This document shows positions 7,292 to 17,228 of a stretch of DNA of 36,648 nucleotides, piece after piece. Where the stretch lies: positions 1 to 36,648 of the forward strand of contig DAOURK010000032.1 in assembly GCA_030625085.1 (NCBI GenBank). The letters run 5' to 3'. Within the stretch, counting starts at the first letter, position 1; each line of letters begins with the position of its first letter. Source of the stretch: Pseudomonadota bacterium (GTDB lineage: Bacteria > SZUA-182 > DTGQ01). Under the pieces are notes generated by a model. It ran no database searches, was not told the DNA's origin, and saw only the letters and a program-made list of their open reading frames with translations. A program made the translations under genes and the position numbers.

Positions 7292-9487
7292 TTATTTTTT
7301 TAGCTTATCGACGATTAAACTACTTGCCTCTGATGAAAGGCAAAGTTCAATCAAAGCTGGACGCATACTCTGCAAAGGGTCAGAGCCCCCGCCATACTCT
7401 TTAAGATGAGTGCGTAACCATTCAAGCAGACTATTGGTATCCATATCTGCCAATCGAGAAGCCTCTGAGAAAAATTTCGGTGTAAAAGAGGTATCAAAAG
7501 CCCTTTTTAAATCCATTTCAATATAATCCGGGATAAGTTCAGCCACACGGGAAAGTCGATATTCTGATCCTAGATAATTAAGACATTCTCTATACATTTC
7601 CGTGGCCAACTCTCCTGCCTGCTGCTTGGCTGTCTGCCTGGTGCTGCCGGGGGCTTCAACCTCTGCATATATTTTAACCTTGGGCTCTGTGCCCGAAGGC
7701 CGGATGATTACTCTGGCCCCTTCAAAACGAAAAAGAAGAAGGTTCCTGGCCTTACCCTCTGAGGATTCAGGATTAACCTCAGGTTTGCCGTTTGCATCAC
7801 AGAGAAAATCTCTGATCTCTATAACCTTTTTACTCCCTACCATTTTAAGAGGAGAAAATCTCAGTGAATCCATTAATTTTTTTAGCAAATCGGCCCCTTT
7901 GATGCCCCTCATCAATATTCCCCTGGCATCATTACCGAAGTTATCACATTGAGAGGCAACCTCATCCAAATAATCCACCAGTGTGCGGCCCTCTTCATCA
8001 AGTTTGGCCGTCAAATCACACAATACCAAAGCTGCTCCCGCAGCATCTTTGTCTCTGATTTCCGGGGTCAATAAAAAGCCATGACTCTCTTCTGTAGCCA
8101 TAACCAGATCATCAGGCTTGGCCTCGATGTTTTGGTAATGACCATCCTTTTCCAGTAAATTAAGTACATAGGCTATATATTTGAATCCGACTAAAAGATC
8201 ACTTACCATCAAACAGTTTCCCTTCCGGGCAATCCTTTCGATCATACCGGTAGTAACCAATGTTTTTATAACCAACCCGCTTCGACAGGGACCACGCTTT
8301 TGATCAAGAATAAGATAATAAGCTATTAGAGAGCCTATTTCATTTCCATTTATATATACCCAATTTCCATCTTTTCCTTTCGCCAAAACACCTAGGCGGT
8401 CTGCATCAGGGTCCGTTGAAAAAATTATTGGGGCATGATGTTGATCTGCAGTCTGTATAGCAGGCCAGGCAGCCTGCGGGATCTCAGGATTGGGCAAACG
8501 TAAAGGGATTGATTCAAAAGTCCCATCAAATTTTGCCTGAGGCTCATATTCAATGACTGTATAACCGGCCGCCCGCAATACTTCGGCCACTGTAGTTTTG
8601 CCTGTTCCGCACAAAGGGGTATAGACAACAGGAGGTGTGCTTTCTCCAATAGTCTTTGGTGGTGTTCTTTTAATGTGAAGATTGATTTCAATATACTTGA
8701 GGTGTAACTCATGGGGTATTGCTTTAATCAAATTCTGCTGCAAGCCTTCCTCAAATGAAAGTCTGGTTACTTGTCCAATATCATTCATATAACCGGCCAG
8801 CTCTTCATCATAGGGGGGTATATCCTGCGCTCCATCTGTATTATAAAACTTAAAACCATTATCATCCGGATGATTGTGTGAAGCACTTATGTTGATCCCT
8901 CCGGAAGCTTGCAATTGGCGGATAAAAAATGAAAGTTCCGGAGTTGATAAAAAACCTTCATCGCTTTGGGGTTTCATCATATAACTTTGGATACCACACC
9001 CTGCATATATTTCAGCAGCGATCTTGGCCAATTTTCGAGAACTTAAGTTGAGAAGATAATTATCACCTTTTAAAAATGAATATGTTGAAAAAATATCCTT
9101 AAATATACGCACATCATAGGCAATAACAACGGAAAATTCAGTATCTTTCCCGGAGGTTCCGTTATTAAGGTAATTACAATGACCCTGAACAGAAAGTGCA
9201 ACAGTAGCCTCATTGATTCGATTAGGGCCAAACCCTACCCTGCCCCGGCGACCACCCGTGCCAAAGGGAATAAATTGATAAAAACTGTCAAGTAAAAGAG
9301 CATATTTTCCAGCTCTAATATGAGTCATTACCGGTTCCCACTGGGGTCGAAACAATTCCTCATGGAGCCAAAGTTTAAGTAACCTCATGGCCTGGGCTAC
9401 GCGATCGGGGTTAGTAATCTTTAAAAATTCTTTTTCAACTTCAGTAGATGATCTTTCCCACTCTTCCCCATAATTCAGGGTCGACAT
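7292..9487 (-). CDS. Phosphohexomutase (phosphoglucomutase/phosphomannomutase family), long form
   Basis: 731 residues, well over the usual 450-600. It should interconvert hexose 1- and 6-phosphates. All family motifs are present in order: FGTGGRRGRVGFGPNR at 75-90 (type-2-like N-terminus), the phosphoserine loop SASHN at 201-205 (Ser203), the metal-binding loop DPDADR at 359-364, the sugar-specificity loop EESHG at 466-470 and the phosphate-binding RPSGT at 596-600. About 120 residues follow the last motif with no recognisable domain. A strong ribosome binding site (AGGAGG) precedes the ATG. The substrate cannot be told from sequence: glucose, mannose or pentose phosphate are all possible. 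It lies upstream of the CofD-like gene on the same strand. Confidence 0.9.
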   Translation of the reverse strand: MSTLNYGEEWERSSTEVEKEFLKITNPDRVAQAMRLLKLWLHEELFRPQWEPVMTHIRAGKYALLLDSFYQFIPFGTGGRRGRVGFGPNRINEATVALSVQGHCNYLNNGTSGKDTEFSVVIAYDVRIFKDIFSTYSFLKGDNYLLNLSSRKLAKIAAEIYAGCGIQSYMMKPQSDEGFLSTPELSFFIRQLQASGGINISASHNHPDDNGFKFYNTDGAQDIPPYDEELAGYMNDIGQVTRLSFEEGLQQNLIKAIPHELHLKYIEINLHIKRTPPKTIGESTPPVVYTPLCGTGKTTVAEVLRAAGYTVIEYEPQAKFDGTFESIPLRLPNPEIPQAAWPAIQTADQHHAPIIFSTDPDADRLGVLAKGKDGNWVYINGNEIGSLIAYYLILDQKRGPCRSGLVIKTLVTTGMIERIARKGNCLMVSDLLVGFKYIAYVLNLLEKDGHYQNIEAKPDDLVMATEESHGFLLTPEIRDKDAAGAALVLCDLTAKLDEEGRTLVDYLDEVASQCDNFGNDARGILMRGIKGADLLKKLMDSLRFSPLKMVGSKKVIEIRDFLCDANGKPEVNPESSEGKARNLLLFRFEGARVIIRPSGTEPKVKIYAEVEAPGSTRQTAKQQAGELATEMYRECLNYLGSEYRLSRVAELIPDYIEMDLKRAFDTSFTPKFFSEASRLADMDTNSLLEWLRTHLKEYGGGSDPLQSMRPALIELCLSSEASSLIVDKLKK

Positions 9488-9643
9488 ATCAAACCTCCTA
9501 TGTAAACTTTCATATTTCTTTCATGCTGTTTTTGACATAAGCAAAACTATAGTGATAGAGCTGCAGTAATATATAAAATTACTATCCAGAAACCGGACAG
9601 ATAGTTAATTATACTTTAAAAAATAAAACGATGTATTTTATTT

Positions 9644-9786
9644 GATAGTCTCGTAAAAAGTCTTATCAGCGTGTCATTTCGAACGAACGTGAAAAATCTT
9701 TATTGAACAATATGCTGAAAAATACAGAATTTGTCCCTGCGGTCGAAATGACAAACTTGCCAAAATCGACTTTTTACGAATTTATC
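9644..9786 (+). repeat. TIR element, full copy 2
   Basis: Runs from GATAGTCTCGTAAAAAGTC to GACTTTTTACGAATTTATC (imperfect 19-bp ends). The core has GTGTCATTTCGAACGAACGT and CGGTCGAAATGACAAACTT, themselves an inverted pair. It aligns with the element at 4858-5000 in opposite orientation. Confidence 0.85.
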
Positions 9787-9841
9787 TTGTTTACTTTTCG
9801 GAAGGTAAAGAATTAACTAATGATTTAAAGTATGTAAAGAA

Positions 9842-9897
9842 AAATACCTTCTAAAGATAATAAAGGGGACACCCCTAAACACCAAGAGAAGGTATTT
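9842..9897. terminator. Nested hairpin downstream of dksA
   Basis: AAATACCTTCT (9842-9852) is mirrored exactly by AGAAGGTATTT (9887-9897), with an inner AGGGG-ACA-CCCCT stem at 9864-9876. It lies 16 nt past the dksA stop. It could end dksA transcripts or be a small repeat; there is no long T-run, so the terminator call is tentative. Confidence 0.45.
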
Positions 9898-9912
9898 GTG
9901 GCTAATTACGTA

Positions 9913-10275
9913 TTAAAAATTTTTTTCTTTTTTCTCCTGAAGTGTTTTACACTGGATACACAGAGTCACCACCGGTCTGGCTATAAGACGTTTTATGCCT
10001 ATCTGCCCACCGCAACTGCTGCAAATGCCGAAGTTTCCTTTTTCAATACGCTCTAGCGCCTCATCAATTTTAGCTAACAATTTCCTTTCTCGATCCCTCA
10101 TTCGAAGTTCAAAATTTCGATCAGACTCAAATGAAGACTGATCAGCAAAATCTTGTGAATTTTCAGGATTTTGATTTATGCTATCTTCAATTGTTTTATC
10201 GCTGGCTGTAAGAATCCGCTCTCTTTCTGTGAGAAGCTGCTTTTTAATAGTGGCCAGATCATCTTCACTCAACAT
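9913..10275 (-). CDS. dksA: DksA/TraR-family RNA polymerase-binding regulator
   Basis: 120 residues, shorter than E. coli DksA (151) but with the same layout. An N-terminal coiled coil contains the tip motif DFADQSSFE (DxxD-type acidic tip used in the polymerase secondary channel), then NFELRMRDRERKLLAKI. A four-cysteine zinc finger follows: CSSC and CIQC framing GGQIGIKRLIARP. The family modulates RNA polymerase with ppGpp. A strong ribosome binding site (AAGGAGG) precedes the ATG. It follows accC by 25 nt on the same strand and probably belongs to that transcription unit. Confidence 0.92.
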   Translation of the reverse strand: MLSEDDLATIKKQLLTERERILTASDKTIEDSINQNPENSQDFADQSSFESDRNFELRMRDRERKLLAKIDEALERIEKGNFGICSSCGGQIGIKRLIARPVVTLCIQCKTLQEKKEKNF

Positions 10276-10300
10276 CTACAATCCCTCCTTCCTTATTAAT

Positions 10301-11641
10301 TTAACACGTGCCCAAATGATTTAAAAATTCAGTGTTGATATTCCCGTCAAAAAAATCCTTGTTTTTCAATACATCTAAATGAAAAGAAATGGTTGTATCA
10401 ATTCCTTCAATAATAAACTCTTCTAAAGCTCTTTGCATTATTTGAATTGCTTCCTGGCGATCATTGCCATGAACAATCAATTTAGCTATGAGAGAATCAT
10501 AATGTGGAGATATCTTACAATTTTGATAAGCACACGTATCAATCCTTACTCCTAATCCTCCAGGCAAATGTAAATTGGTAATCGTGCCGGGACAAGGAAT
10601 AAATGACTTTGGATGTTCAGCATTAATCCGGCATTCTATTGAATGCCCTTTTGAGATGACATTATTTTGGGTGTAAGATAATTTTTCTCCAGCGGCCACC
10701 TTAATCTGCTCCTTAATAAGATCAATTCCGGTGATCATTTCCGTGACCGGATGTTCTACTTGTATCCTGGTATTCATTTCCATAAAATAAAAATTATTAT
10801 CCTTATCTAAAAGGAATTCAACTGTACCGGTGCTGTAATAATCGACTGATTTTGCTGCTTTAATGGCCGTATCCCCTATTTTTTTTCGCAGCTCAGGCGT
10901 TAAACTGATTGAAGGTGATTCTTCTATTAATTTTTGATATCGCCGCTGGATAGAACAATCTCTTTCCCCTAAGTGAATAATATTTCCATAATGATCACCC
11001 AAAATCTGGAATTCAATATGACGTGGTCCTTCAATAAATTTCTCAACGTAGAGTCCGGGATTGTCGAAAAAATTGACCGCTTCAGCTTGAGCAGTTGCAA
11101 AGGCGTTCAGAAAACTGACATCAGTATGCACCACGCGCATTCCTTTCCCCCCGCCTCCACCGGTAGCCTTAATGATAACCGGGAAACCAATTTTATGCGC
11201 AATTTTAAGACCTTCTTGACTATTTTCTACAATAGCGCCACTGCCGGGAATAATAGCAACTCCTGCTGCTTGCATGAACTCTAAGGCATTAGCCTTATCG
11301 CCCATTTTTTTAATACTTTCTAAACTTGGGCCGATGAATTTAATTTTGCAGGTTTCACAGATCTCGACAAAATGAGAATTTTCAGCCAAAAACCCATAGC
11401 CGGGGTGAATGGCTTCAGCATCGGTGATTTCTGCAGCACTAATGATGGCTGGGATATTAAGATAGCTTTTCAGTGGATCGGATGGGCCAATACAAATAGC
11501 TTCATCAGCAAATCGAACATGAAGAGAGTCAATATCGCCTTCAGAGTAAGTAGCCACTGTTTTTATCCCCAATTCCTTGCATGCGCGAATTATGCGAAGG
11601 GCAATTTCTCCTCTATTGGCAATTAATATTTTCGAAAACAT
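10301..11641 (-). CDS. accC: Acetyl-CoA carboxylase, biotin carboxylase subunit
   Basis: 446 residues, the usual length. It carboxylates the biotin of AccB using ATP and bicarbonate, the first half-reaction of malonyl-CoA synthesis. Seen in order: the N-terminal [28 protein letters not shown], the ATP-grasp glycine-rich loop [23 protein letters not shown], the [20 protein letters not shown] block and [22 protein letters not shown] with metal and biotin-site residues, then RINAEHP. It lies 42 nt after accB. The start is at the canonical [12 protein letters not shown]. Confidence 0.96.
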   Translation of the reverse strand: MFSKILIANRGEIALRIIRACKELGIKTVATYSEGDIDSLHVRFADEAICIGPSDPLKSYLNIPAIISAAEITDAEAIHPGYGFLAENSHFVEICETCKIKFIGPSLESIKKMGDKANALEFMQAAGVAIIPGSGAIVENSQEGLKIAHKIGFPVIIKATGGGGGKGMRVVHTDVSFLNAFATAQAEAVNFFDNPGLYVEKFIEGPRHIEFQILGDHYGNIIHLGERDCSIQRRYQKLIEESPSISLTPELRKKIGDTAIKAAKSVDYYSTGTVEFLLDKDNNFYFMEMNTRIQVEHPVTEMITGIDLIKEQIKVAAGEKLSYTQNNVISKGHSIECRINAEHPKSFIPCPGTITNLHLPGGLGVRIDTCAYQNCKISPHYDSLIAKLIVHGNDRQEAIQIMQRALEEFIIEGIDTTISFHLDVLKNKDFFDGNINTEFLNHLGTC

Positions 11642-11683
11642 TCTTACAACCCTATTAGTAAACTTGTCCTTAGGTAATTCTAC

Positions 11684-12160
11684 TTATCTTTCAATCAAAA
11701 AAAGGGGCTCAGCATATTCAACTGGTTGGGCATTTTCAATAAAAATAGAAATAATTTTCCCGTCAGTTTCCGCTTCTACTTCATTCATAAGCTTCATAGC
11801 TTCAATAATACATAACGTTTGACCCTTTTTAACATTATCTCCCACCTCTACAAAAAAAGAAGCTCCAGGTGAAGGGGTCCGATAAAAAGTCCCGACCAGT
11901 GGTGATCGGACAATTGTTTGATTATCATTGGTCTCCAAAATAGTTTTTGTGCTCGCCGCCTTTGTATCGACTTTTTGTTCAACTTCTTTTTTCTGTACTG
12001 ACCCGCGAAAACCTTTACGAGCTTTGATGCGAAGGTCCCCTTGTTCAACCTCTACCTCGCTAAAACCTGTCTTTTCAATTAAATCTAGTATCTTAGTAAT
12101 TTTTTGTATATCCATATTCTGCTCTATTTTACTATCTGTTATATTATCTGATTTTGCCAT
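11684..12160 (-). CDS. accB: Acetyl-CoA carboxylase biotin carboxyl carrier protein
   Basis: 158 residues. An N-terminal helical region with [19 protein letters not shown], a variable linker and a C-terminal biotinyl domain with [15 protein letters not shown] and the biotinylation site EAMKLMNE (Lys modified), ending PLFLIER. It carries biotin between AccC and the carboxyltransferase, whose genes are not in this window. No strong ribosome binding site is visible before the ATG at 12160. It is downstream of the peptidase gene; in many bacteria efp sits between these two genes, but it is absent here. Confidence 0.95.
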   Translation of the reverse strand: MAKSDNITDSKIEQNMDIQKITKILDLIEKTGFSEVEVEQGDLRIKARKGFRGSVQKKEVEQKVDTKAASTKTILETNDNQTIVRSPLVGTFYRTPSPGASFFVEVGDNVKKGQTLCIIEAMKLMNEVEAETDGKIISIFIENAQPVEYAEPLFLIER

Positions 12161-12212
12161 AGTATAAAAATTTTATATTAATATAGTTTTACTATTATAC
12201 TCAAATTACTCA

Positions 12213-13298
12213 CTATATCCAAGTTATTTCTTGCGGTATGCTCCGGCTAAGAACTACAGGCCCCTGTTGCCCCACTGCCACCATATCTTCAAGCCGCAAT
12301 CCAAATTGATTAGGCAGATAAATTCCCGGTTCTAAAGTAAAAACCATGCCCTCCTCTAATATATTTTCATTGCCAGGAGAAATCCAAGGGCCTTCATGGA
12401 CCTCAATTCCTACCCCATGTCCGGTACCATGACCAAAACATGACCCATAACCCGCCTGTTCGATAACATTACGAGCGCATGCATCAATATCTTTGGCCGA
12501 AACACCAGGTTTGATATGTTTTATGGCTGCTGTTTGTGCTGATTGTAAAATACTCAATATGTGCTCTAGCTGGCCCTTTTTTTCACCAAGGCAAAAAATA
12601 CGAGTCACATCACTATGGTATCCCTCATAAACAGCCCCCATATCAATAAGCACTATTTCTCCTTCTTTAATTTTTCTTCCAGTAGGAGCAGCATGGGGCA
12701 TGGCCGATCGCTCTCCGGAGGCTACGATAATTTCAAAGGCGAGTCTCTCGGCCCCTTCCTTTTTTATGAGATATTCAATTTCTAAACAAACTTCTTTTTC
12801 ACTCAGTCCAATACCATTTCTCAATAGATCGGGTATTTTTTTGATAATATTGGCTAAAATTCCAATCGCTTTTTGTATTAATTCTATTTCAAAATTGTCT
12901 TTGCGTATCCGAAGCTTTTCAATAAGTGATTCACAAAGTATTAATCTGCCGGATATTTTTTCTTGCCACCTTAAAAAATTGTGGTGTGAAAGATAACAGG
13001 ATTCAACACCAATAGCGCGAAAATCATGATCATTCAACCAGACGCTGATTTCTTTAAATTTATCTTTAAATTGAAGCACCTTAACGTCAAAATCAAATTT
13101 ATGTTGTTGGGCCTCCAGCAGATACCGTGAATCAACGAATAAACTATTCTCCAAAGGGCTAAACACAAGCTCGCCATCAGTCAAACACAACCCGGTTAAG
13201 TACCTGATATTAAGTGGATTGCTCACAAGGAAAGCGTCGATTTTTTGCTCATCAAATTCTTCCAGGACTCTTTGGTATCTAGCTGCATAATTGAGCAT
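12213..13298 (-). CDS. Xaa-Pro aminopeptidase / M24B peptidase
   Basis: 361 residues, typical of the PepQ/PepP-like enzymes next to accBC. It has an N-terminal creatinase-type domain (RYLTGL near residue 33) and a C-terminal pita-bread domain with all five metal ligands visible: Asp in VLIDMGA, Asp in HSDVTRIF, His in [14 protein letters not shown], Glu in FTLEPGIY and Glu in RLEDMVAV. It should cleave N-terminal residues before proline in the cytoplasm. AAGGA lies 7 nt before the ATG. It sits 15 nt downstream of the TPR gene. Confidence 0.92.
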   Translation of the reverse strand: MLNYAARYQRVLEEFDEQKIDAFLVSNPLNIRYLTGLCLTDGELVFSPLENSLFVDSRYLLEAQQHKFDFDVKVLQFKDKFKEISVWLNDHDFRAIGVESCYLSHHNFLRWQEKISGRLILCESLIEKLRIRKDNFEIELIQKAIGILANIIKKIPDLLRNGIGLSEKEVCLEIEYLIKKEGAERLAFEIIVASGERSAMPHAAPTGRKIKEGEIVLIDMGAVYEGYHSDVTRIFCLGEKKGQLEHILSILQSAQTAAIKHIKPGVSAKDIDACARNVIEQAGYGSCFGHGTGHGVGIEVHEGPWISPGNENILEEGMVFTLEPGIYLPNQFGLRLEDMVAVGQQGPVVLSRSIPQEITWI

Positions 13299-13313
13299 TA
13301 AAAAATCCTTAGG

Positions 13314-14150
13314 TTATTTTGATTTTTCAAATTTTTCAATGTTTTCCAACCACGTTTCCAGTTGCTGAAGAATTGATTCATGAGTATTTTTCTCCTTCGC
13401 CGCCTCCTCCTCTAGAGCAAAAATCTCGGCAGAAATTGCCGCGCCCTGGATTTCTTGAATAGCAGCAATTCGCTTTTTCCATTCTTCTTCCCGCTCAGGC
13501 TCTTTTTTTATTAAATTTTTATAAATTTCAATAGCTCTCTCAGGCAATCCCTGAGAGATATATAATTCTGCAAGGGTTGCCGTGATAATTTCTTCTTCCT
13601 GTTTTTTCTCCTCATCCTTTTTCTTGTCCACTAATTTTGTTTCGTCTTCTTGTTTTTCAGGTTTTTCAGGGTGTTCAATTAATGATTCTCTCTTTTGCTC
13701 TTTGAGTGAAGATTTTAGTTCTTGTTCATGGAAAGATTCCTTTTGAGAATCCCTACCTCTGATTTTTAAAACCTTTCCCTTGATACGAAGACTTTCTGCA
13801 TGATGAGGATTTACGAATAAAACGAGTTCACCGTGATGACCTGCTTTTAATAAATCACCTTTCTTCAAATAAATTGAAGCCAACAACTTATGCAGAAGAA
13901 AATTTTCCGGCACATGGACTAATGCGGTTTCTAATTCCTTTAAAGCCTCATCAAAGTACCCTTTTTCAAAAAGAGCACGCCCAAGCGCCACTCTGGCAGC
14001 CCAATAGTGTGGAAACAGAGAAAGACCTTGGCGAAATATCTCAATACAATCATCGAGTCTATCAACTTCTCGATAGGCATTGGCTAAAGGAAAAAAATTG
14101 TTTTTCTTTGGATACTGATAATATTTTTTTTCAAGTGATTTTAATTTCAT
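13314..14150 (-). CDS. Tetratricopeptide repeat protein
   Basis: 278 residues. Residues about 15-125 form three TPR-like helix pairs (FPLANAYREVDRLDDCIEIF; AARVALGRALFEKGYFDEAL; LHKLLASIYLKKGDLLKA). Next is a charged Lys/Glu linker (about 140-185), then a further TPR-like pair (TATLAELYISQGLPERAIEI) and a helical Glu-rich tail. There is no signal peptide, so it is probably a cytoplasmic scaffold. It is the gene before the peptidase, 15 nt apart, and likely co-transcribed. The partner is unknown. Confidence 0.8.
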   Translation of the reverse strand: MKLKSLEKKYYQYPKKNNFFPLANAYREVDRLDDCIEIFRQGLSLFPHYWAARVALGRALFEKGYFDEALKELETALVHVPENFLLHKLLASIYLKKGDLLKAGHHGELVLFVNPHHAESLRIKGKVLKIRGRDSQKESFHEQELKSSLKEQKRESLIEHPEKPEKQEDETKLVDKKKDEEKKQEEEIITATLAELYISQGLPERAIEIYKNLIKKEPEREEEWKKRIAAIQEIQGAAISAEIFALEEEAAKEKNTHESILQQLETWLENIEKFEKSK

Positions 14151-14298
14151 TCAGCGTGCCTACTAAGGTACCAACAAAATTTTTATTTGATCGAAATTTC
14201 AAAAAGCTTAGCAAATACACTATATATTATTGATCTTAAAAAGATTGTATCTTAAAAACCCGTTGGAATATAGCATTATCAATTTTATCTGTCAAGAC

Positions 14299-15171
14299 CT
14301 ATGGTTCTGATTCATTTTTATCAGCCGCCTCTCCATCTGAAATTTTACTCTCTAATTTCCTTGAAAAAAGCAAACCAATAGGCGTATCTTGTGTACTCAA
14401 GGTTGAACTGGTTTTAGTGACATAAAGGCCTTCATTCTCAAATTTTCCTATTGAAACAGTATAGTTTGAGGGTAGTTCTGCGTCAGTTCGACTATAAAAA
14501 AAGCTAAACAGATACTCTCTATTAACGATTAAATTAATAAAACTTAAAAATGCCAGTTCAACAGGCTTACACAGCTTCTCATATTCTTGTTTAAGATTTA
14601 TCTGCTCTGAAAGGGTATGACTTTTAGTTTCAGGTGGTATTTCAACAAGAGTCAGATGCCAACCCTCAGGAATTAGTTCCTCAGCAAAATCTTCATCCAG
14701 CCACCAAAGATCTCTATCAAAGGCCGGCTGATATCTATCATCGGTCCCAAAAATTTCCAACATCTTTCTCAAATTAAAACCATACCGTTCAGGAGGCGCC
14801 CACCAAAGAATAGCCCTCTTTCCTCTCCATTTTCTTTGAGCTATTTTGTTTAATATCTCTTCAGAAACCGGTATAGCGCTATATTGATCTAAATCATTCT
14901 CTGTTAGGCGGATAGCTACCCCCTTCCATTGCAAAGCATTAATTACCAGGTTTATGCCTATAAAATTGCACCCCATAATTTGGGCCGCCCTTTTTTGTGA
15001 TTCAGAAAAATTATAATAAATTCCTCGAGGAATAGTAAAAGCGCTAACATTATTTAGAAAGGCCTGAAATACCTCGCGATTGATAGAGCCCTCAGCAACC
15101 TTTTGCCAAAAAATTTTCATCTGACTTGGTAATATTGCTTCAAAGTTTCTATCTTCATAATCATTTTCCAT
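14299..15171 (-). CDS. Conserved-looking hypothetical protein (290 aa)
   Basis: The frame is open 28 codons further up, but ATG 15171 is preceded by an excellent AAGGAGGT sequence at 6 nt, so I start there (MENDYEDRNF...). It is soluble, Trp/Glu/Leu-rich, with clusters such as RKWRGKRAILWWAPPERYG and DRDLWWLDEDFAEELIPEGW, and an acidic tail (DGEAADKNESEP). There is no signal peptide, membrane segment or motif I recognise. It is first in the minus-strand block and transcribed away from the ATP synthase operon. Confidence 0.7.
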   Translation of the reverse strand: MENDYEDRNFEAILPSQMKIFWQKVAEGSINREVFQAFLNNVSAFTIPRGIYYNFSESQKRAAQIMGCNFIGINLVINALQWKGVAIRLTENDLDQYSAIPVSEEILNKIAQRKWRGKRAILWWAPPERYGFNLRKMLEIFGTDDRYQPAFDRDLWWLDEDFAEELIPEGWHLTLVEIPPETKSHTLSEQINLKQEYEKLCKPVELAFLSFINLIVNREYLFSFFYSRTDAELPSNYTVSIGKFENEGLYVTKTSSTLSTQDTPIGLLFSRKLESKISDGEAADKNESEP

Positions 15172-15534
15172 ATTAGACCTCCTTAAATATCTCCAAATAA
15201 GACTTTTACAAAATAGACTATTTTCAAGAACCTTTAAGTCCCTAAGAAAAAACATTCATGGCTCTCTAAGCCGCTACTGATTATGAAAAACTTATTTTTC
15301 AAACAGTTATATAGAGCTACACAGAGTTATACAGTTATACATTTATTTTAGAAATAAACTTTACAAAAACAGAGGTAATTCTATAATCTTCCCTTAACCT
15401 TCCCTTGTAAATTCGTATTCCTTAATATTGCCTATGATAATACCCTATTTTCTTTTTTTTAACATCATTATTATAGCAGCTAAATTATAGCATTATTATA
15501 ACACTGATTTGCTCTACTTTCCAATATCATAATT

Positions 15535-15572
15535 GATGAACTCATAAAAAATCTTATCGAGGTGTCATTTCA
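15535..15572 (+). repeat. TIR element, decayed partial copy
   Basis: GATGAACTCATAAAAAATC followed by TTATCGAGGTGTCATTTC matches the left third of the 9644-9786 element with several substitutions; the rest is missing. Confidence 0.5.
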
Positions 15573-15786
15573 TTTTCACCCATAGATGTATGAAGGGTGG
15601 CAAAATGTTCGCTGAAGCGATATAGGGAGGCTTTTGTAAAGCTTCTCACCTCACAATTTTCATTATGATAATCGCCAATTCTTTTCACTAGGAAGAGTTA
15701 AAAAACATAATTAGCTATATTCCTATAATAATACCGACTTTCTACTGGGCAATCATAAAAAATAAGACAAATTATTTTTATGAGTC

Positions 15787-15822
15787 TTGACAATAGGGTT
15801 ACATTTTTGTTATTATAACAAA
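15787..15822 (+). promoter_or_regulatory. Candidate ATP synthase operon promoter with palindrome over -10
   Basis: TTGACA (15787-15792) and TATTAT (15811-15816) are 18 bp apart, a good sigma70-type promoter about 90 nt before the first gene. The -10 lies within an 8-bp-arm palindrome TTTGTTAT-T-ATAACAAA (15806-15822), which could be an operator. Confidence 0.5.
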
Positions 15823-15909
15823 CGTTACCAAGGGGAAAAAAACATATAGTAAAAAAAAGAATCAGGAAAATTATTATAGTAAGAATAAAGTATACTGGGA
15901 GACGGGGGT

Positions 15910-17190
15910 ATGCATGTACATTTTGGCCTAAGCTGGTTGCATCAGTGGATGTATTGTATTTTTACCACCGGTATTATCCTCACCTTTGCCATTCTGGTAT
16001 ATAAAAATAGAGAAAAAGACGGACCTCCAGGAATCCTTCAAAATATTGGTGAAATAGCGATAGAATTCATGGAAGATTTAATTTCTACCGAGTTGGGCCG
16101 CGACAAACTGTCTTCATTACTTCCTTTTTTATGCACTCTTCTCTTCTTTATCTTAATCTCTAACCTTTTTCTTATTATACCAAATGCTCATCCTCCCACC
16201 AGTGATTGGAGCAATACTGTTGCCCTGGCCATGATTGTAATCATTGCCTTGCAATTTTACAATATAAAATTTAATGGCCCCAAAAAGGCAATCAAATTAT
16301 GGCTGGATCCAATCCCTGAACTGACGCAAAAAGAAACTACAGAGGGAGATGAACTAGTTAAGCCGGAAAAAAAAGAGAAAGTCCCATCCTCAAAAGATTC
16401 CGGTTTATTAAAAATAGCGGCGGTTGGTTTTTTCATTTTGTACTTTGTTGATAATGCGGGTACATTACTTTCCCTGTCATTAAAAACTATGGTCGTATAT
16501 TGTTTGGTGGCATCATTCCTAATATCAGCTTTTGCCCTGTGGGCAAGATCAAAACTTCGAGACACGGCCAATAATGCCCCATCAGGCATTCAATGTTTCT
16601 TGGAATGGACGGTGGAAGCTCTATTGGAAAAAATGGGCTTAGAAGAAGAGGAAGGTTCCTCAATCAAAAAATTTCTCTTTTTGGTTATAGGCAGTTTAAT
16701 CTTCATCGCGGGGAGTGTCTTTCTTCTCTTTATACCCTTCAAACATCCTGCAACCATAAACGCGGTCAGTATCTATTCACTTATCTTAGTAACACCTTTT
16801 ATTATAGTTTATATTCATAAAAAATTTCCATGGCTAAACACTTTTTGGGCCATTATTTGGTTGCCTATAGGCAAATTATTAAAGATATTGCTGGCTATTT
16901 TAAAACAGCTCCCGTTAAAGATATTAATAGGATTTTTTATTCTTTTACATGTTTTTGATAATGGCGCCCGTTTGCTTTCCTTGTCTTTGCGACTTTTCGG
17001 GAATATTTTTGGAGAACATACCGTGCTCACTATGGTTACCGAAATTGCCATAAAAAACTATTATTTTGTTATTCCTCTCGCGATACCGTTTATGATCCTT
17101 TGTTTGGATCTGGTTTTTGCCTGCGTGCAGACCTTAGTCTTTGTCATGCTCAGCCTGTTCTATTTTAAGGAAGAGCTTGGAATACATTAA
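15910..17190 (+). CDS. atpB: F-type ATP synthase subunit a with internal duplication
   Basis: 426 residues against about 230-290 usually. This is the membrane stator subunit forming the proton half-channels. Residues 8-134 match a normal N-terminal half (WLHQWMYCIFTTGIIL, PGILQNIGEIAIEF, NTVALAMIVI). Residues 335-426 match a normal C-terminal half, with SLSLRLFGNIFGEH (essential Arg361) and CVQTLVF (Gln407). Between them is about 200 extra residues that repeat the first part: GIQCFLEWTVEALLEKMG at 226-243 parallels GILQNIGEIAIEFMEDL at 41-57, and FVDNAGTLLSLSLKT at 179-193 parallels FDNGARLLSLSLRLF at 349-363. In the first copy the essential Arg is Lys192. The number of membrane helices is roughly doubled. 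First gene of the operon. Confidence 0.9.
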   Translation: MHVHFGLSWLHQWMYCIFTTGIILTFAILVYKNREKDGPPGILQNIGEIAIEFMEDLISTELGRDKLSSLLPFLCTLLFFILISNLFLIIPNAHPPTSDWSNTVALAMIVIIALQFYNIKFNGPKKAIKLWLDPIPELTQKETTEGDELVKPEKKEKVPSSKDSGLLKIAAVGFFILYFVDNAGTLLSLSLKTMVVYCLVASFLISAFALWARSKLRDTANNAPSGIQCFLEWTVEALLEKMGLEEEEGSSIKKFLFLVIGSLIFIAGSVFLLFIPFKHPATINAVSIYSLILVTPFIIVYIHKKFPWLNTFWAIIWLPIGKLLKILLAILKQLPLKILIGFFILLHVFDNGARLLSLSLRLFGNIFGEHTVLTMVTEIAIKNYYFVIPLAIPFMILCLDLVFACVQTLVFVMLSLFYFKEELGIH

Positions 17191-17228
17191 TTTTAATTAA
17201 TCAACTTTATATAAGAGGTGAATTGAGT

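Larger units (their letters stand above)
9488..9912. other. Intergenic region between phosphohexomutase and dksA
   Basis: About 425 bp, holding a full TIR element (9644-9786) and a nested hairpin (9842-9897), so the phosphohexomutase is probably transcribed separately from dksA. No gene is seen. Confidence 0.7.
15172..15909. other. Divergent intergenic region upstream of the ATP synthase operon
   Basis: About 740 bp, very AT-rich. It holds a decayed half of the TIR element (15535-15572) and a promoter candidate for the operon (15787-15822). I see no gene. Confidence 0.6.

Noticed and set aside
8590-8625. A P-loop-like CGTGKTT in the phosphohexomutase
   Set aside because: It lacks the leading Gly/Ala of Walker A and falls at the normal HGxG turn of the mutase fold, so it is not a nucleotide site.
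9842-9897. Nested hairpin as a riboswitch
   Set aside because: It is downstream of dksA and far from the next start, and no known riboswitch core is visible.
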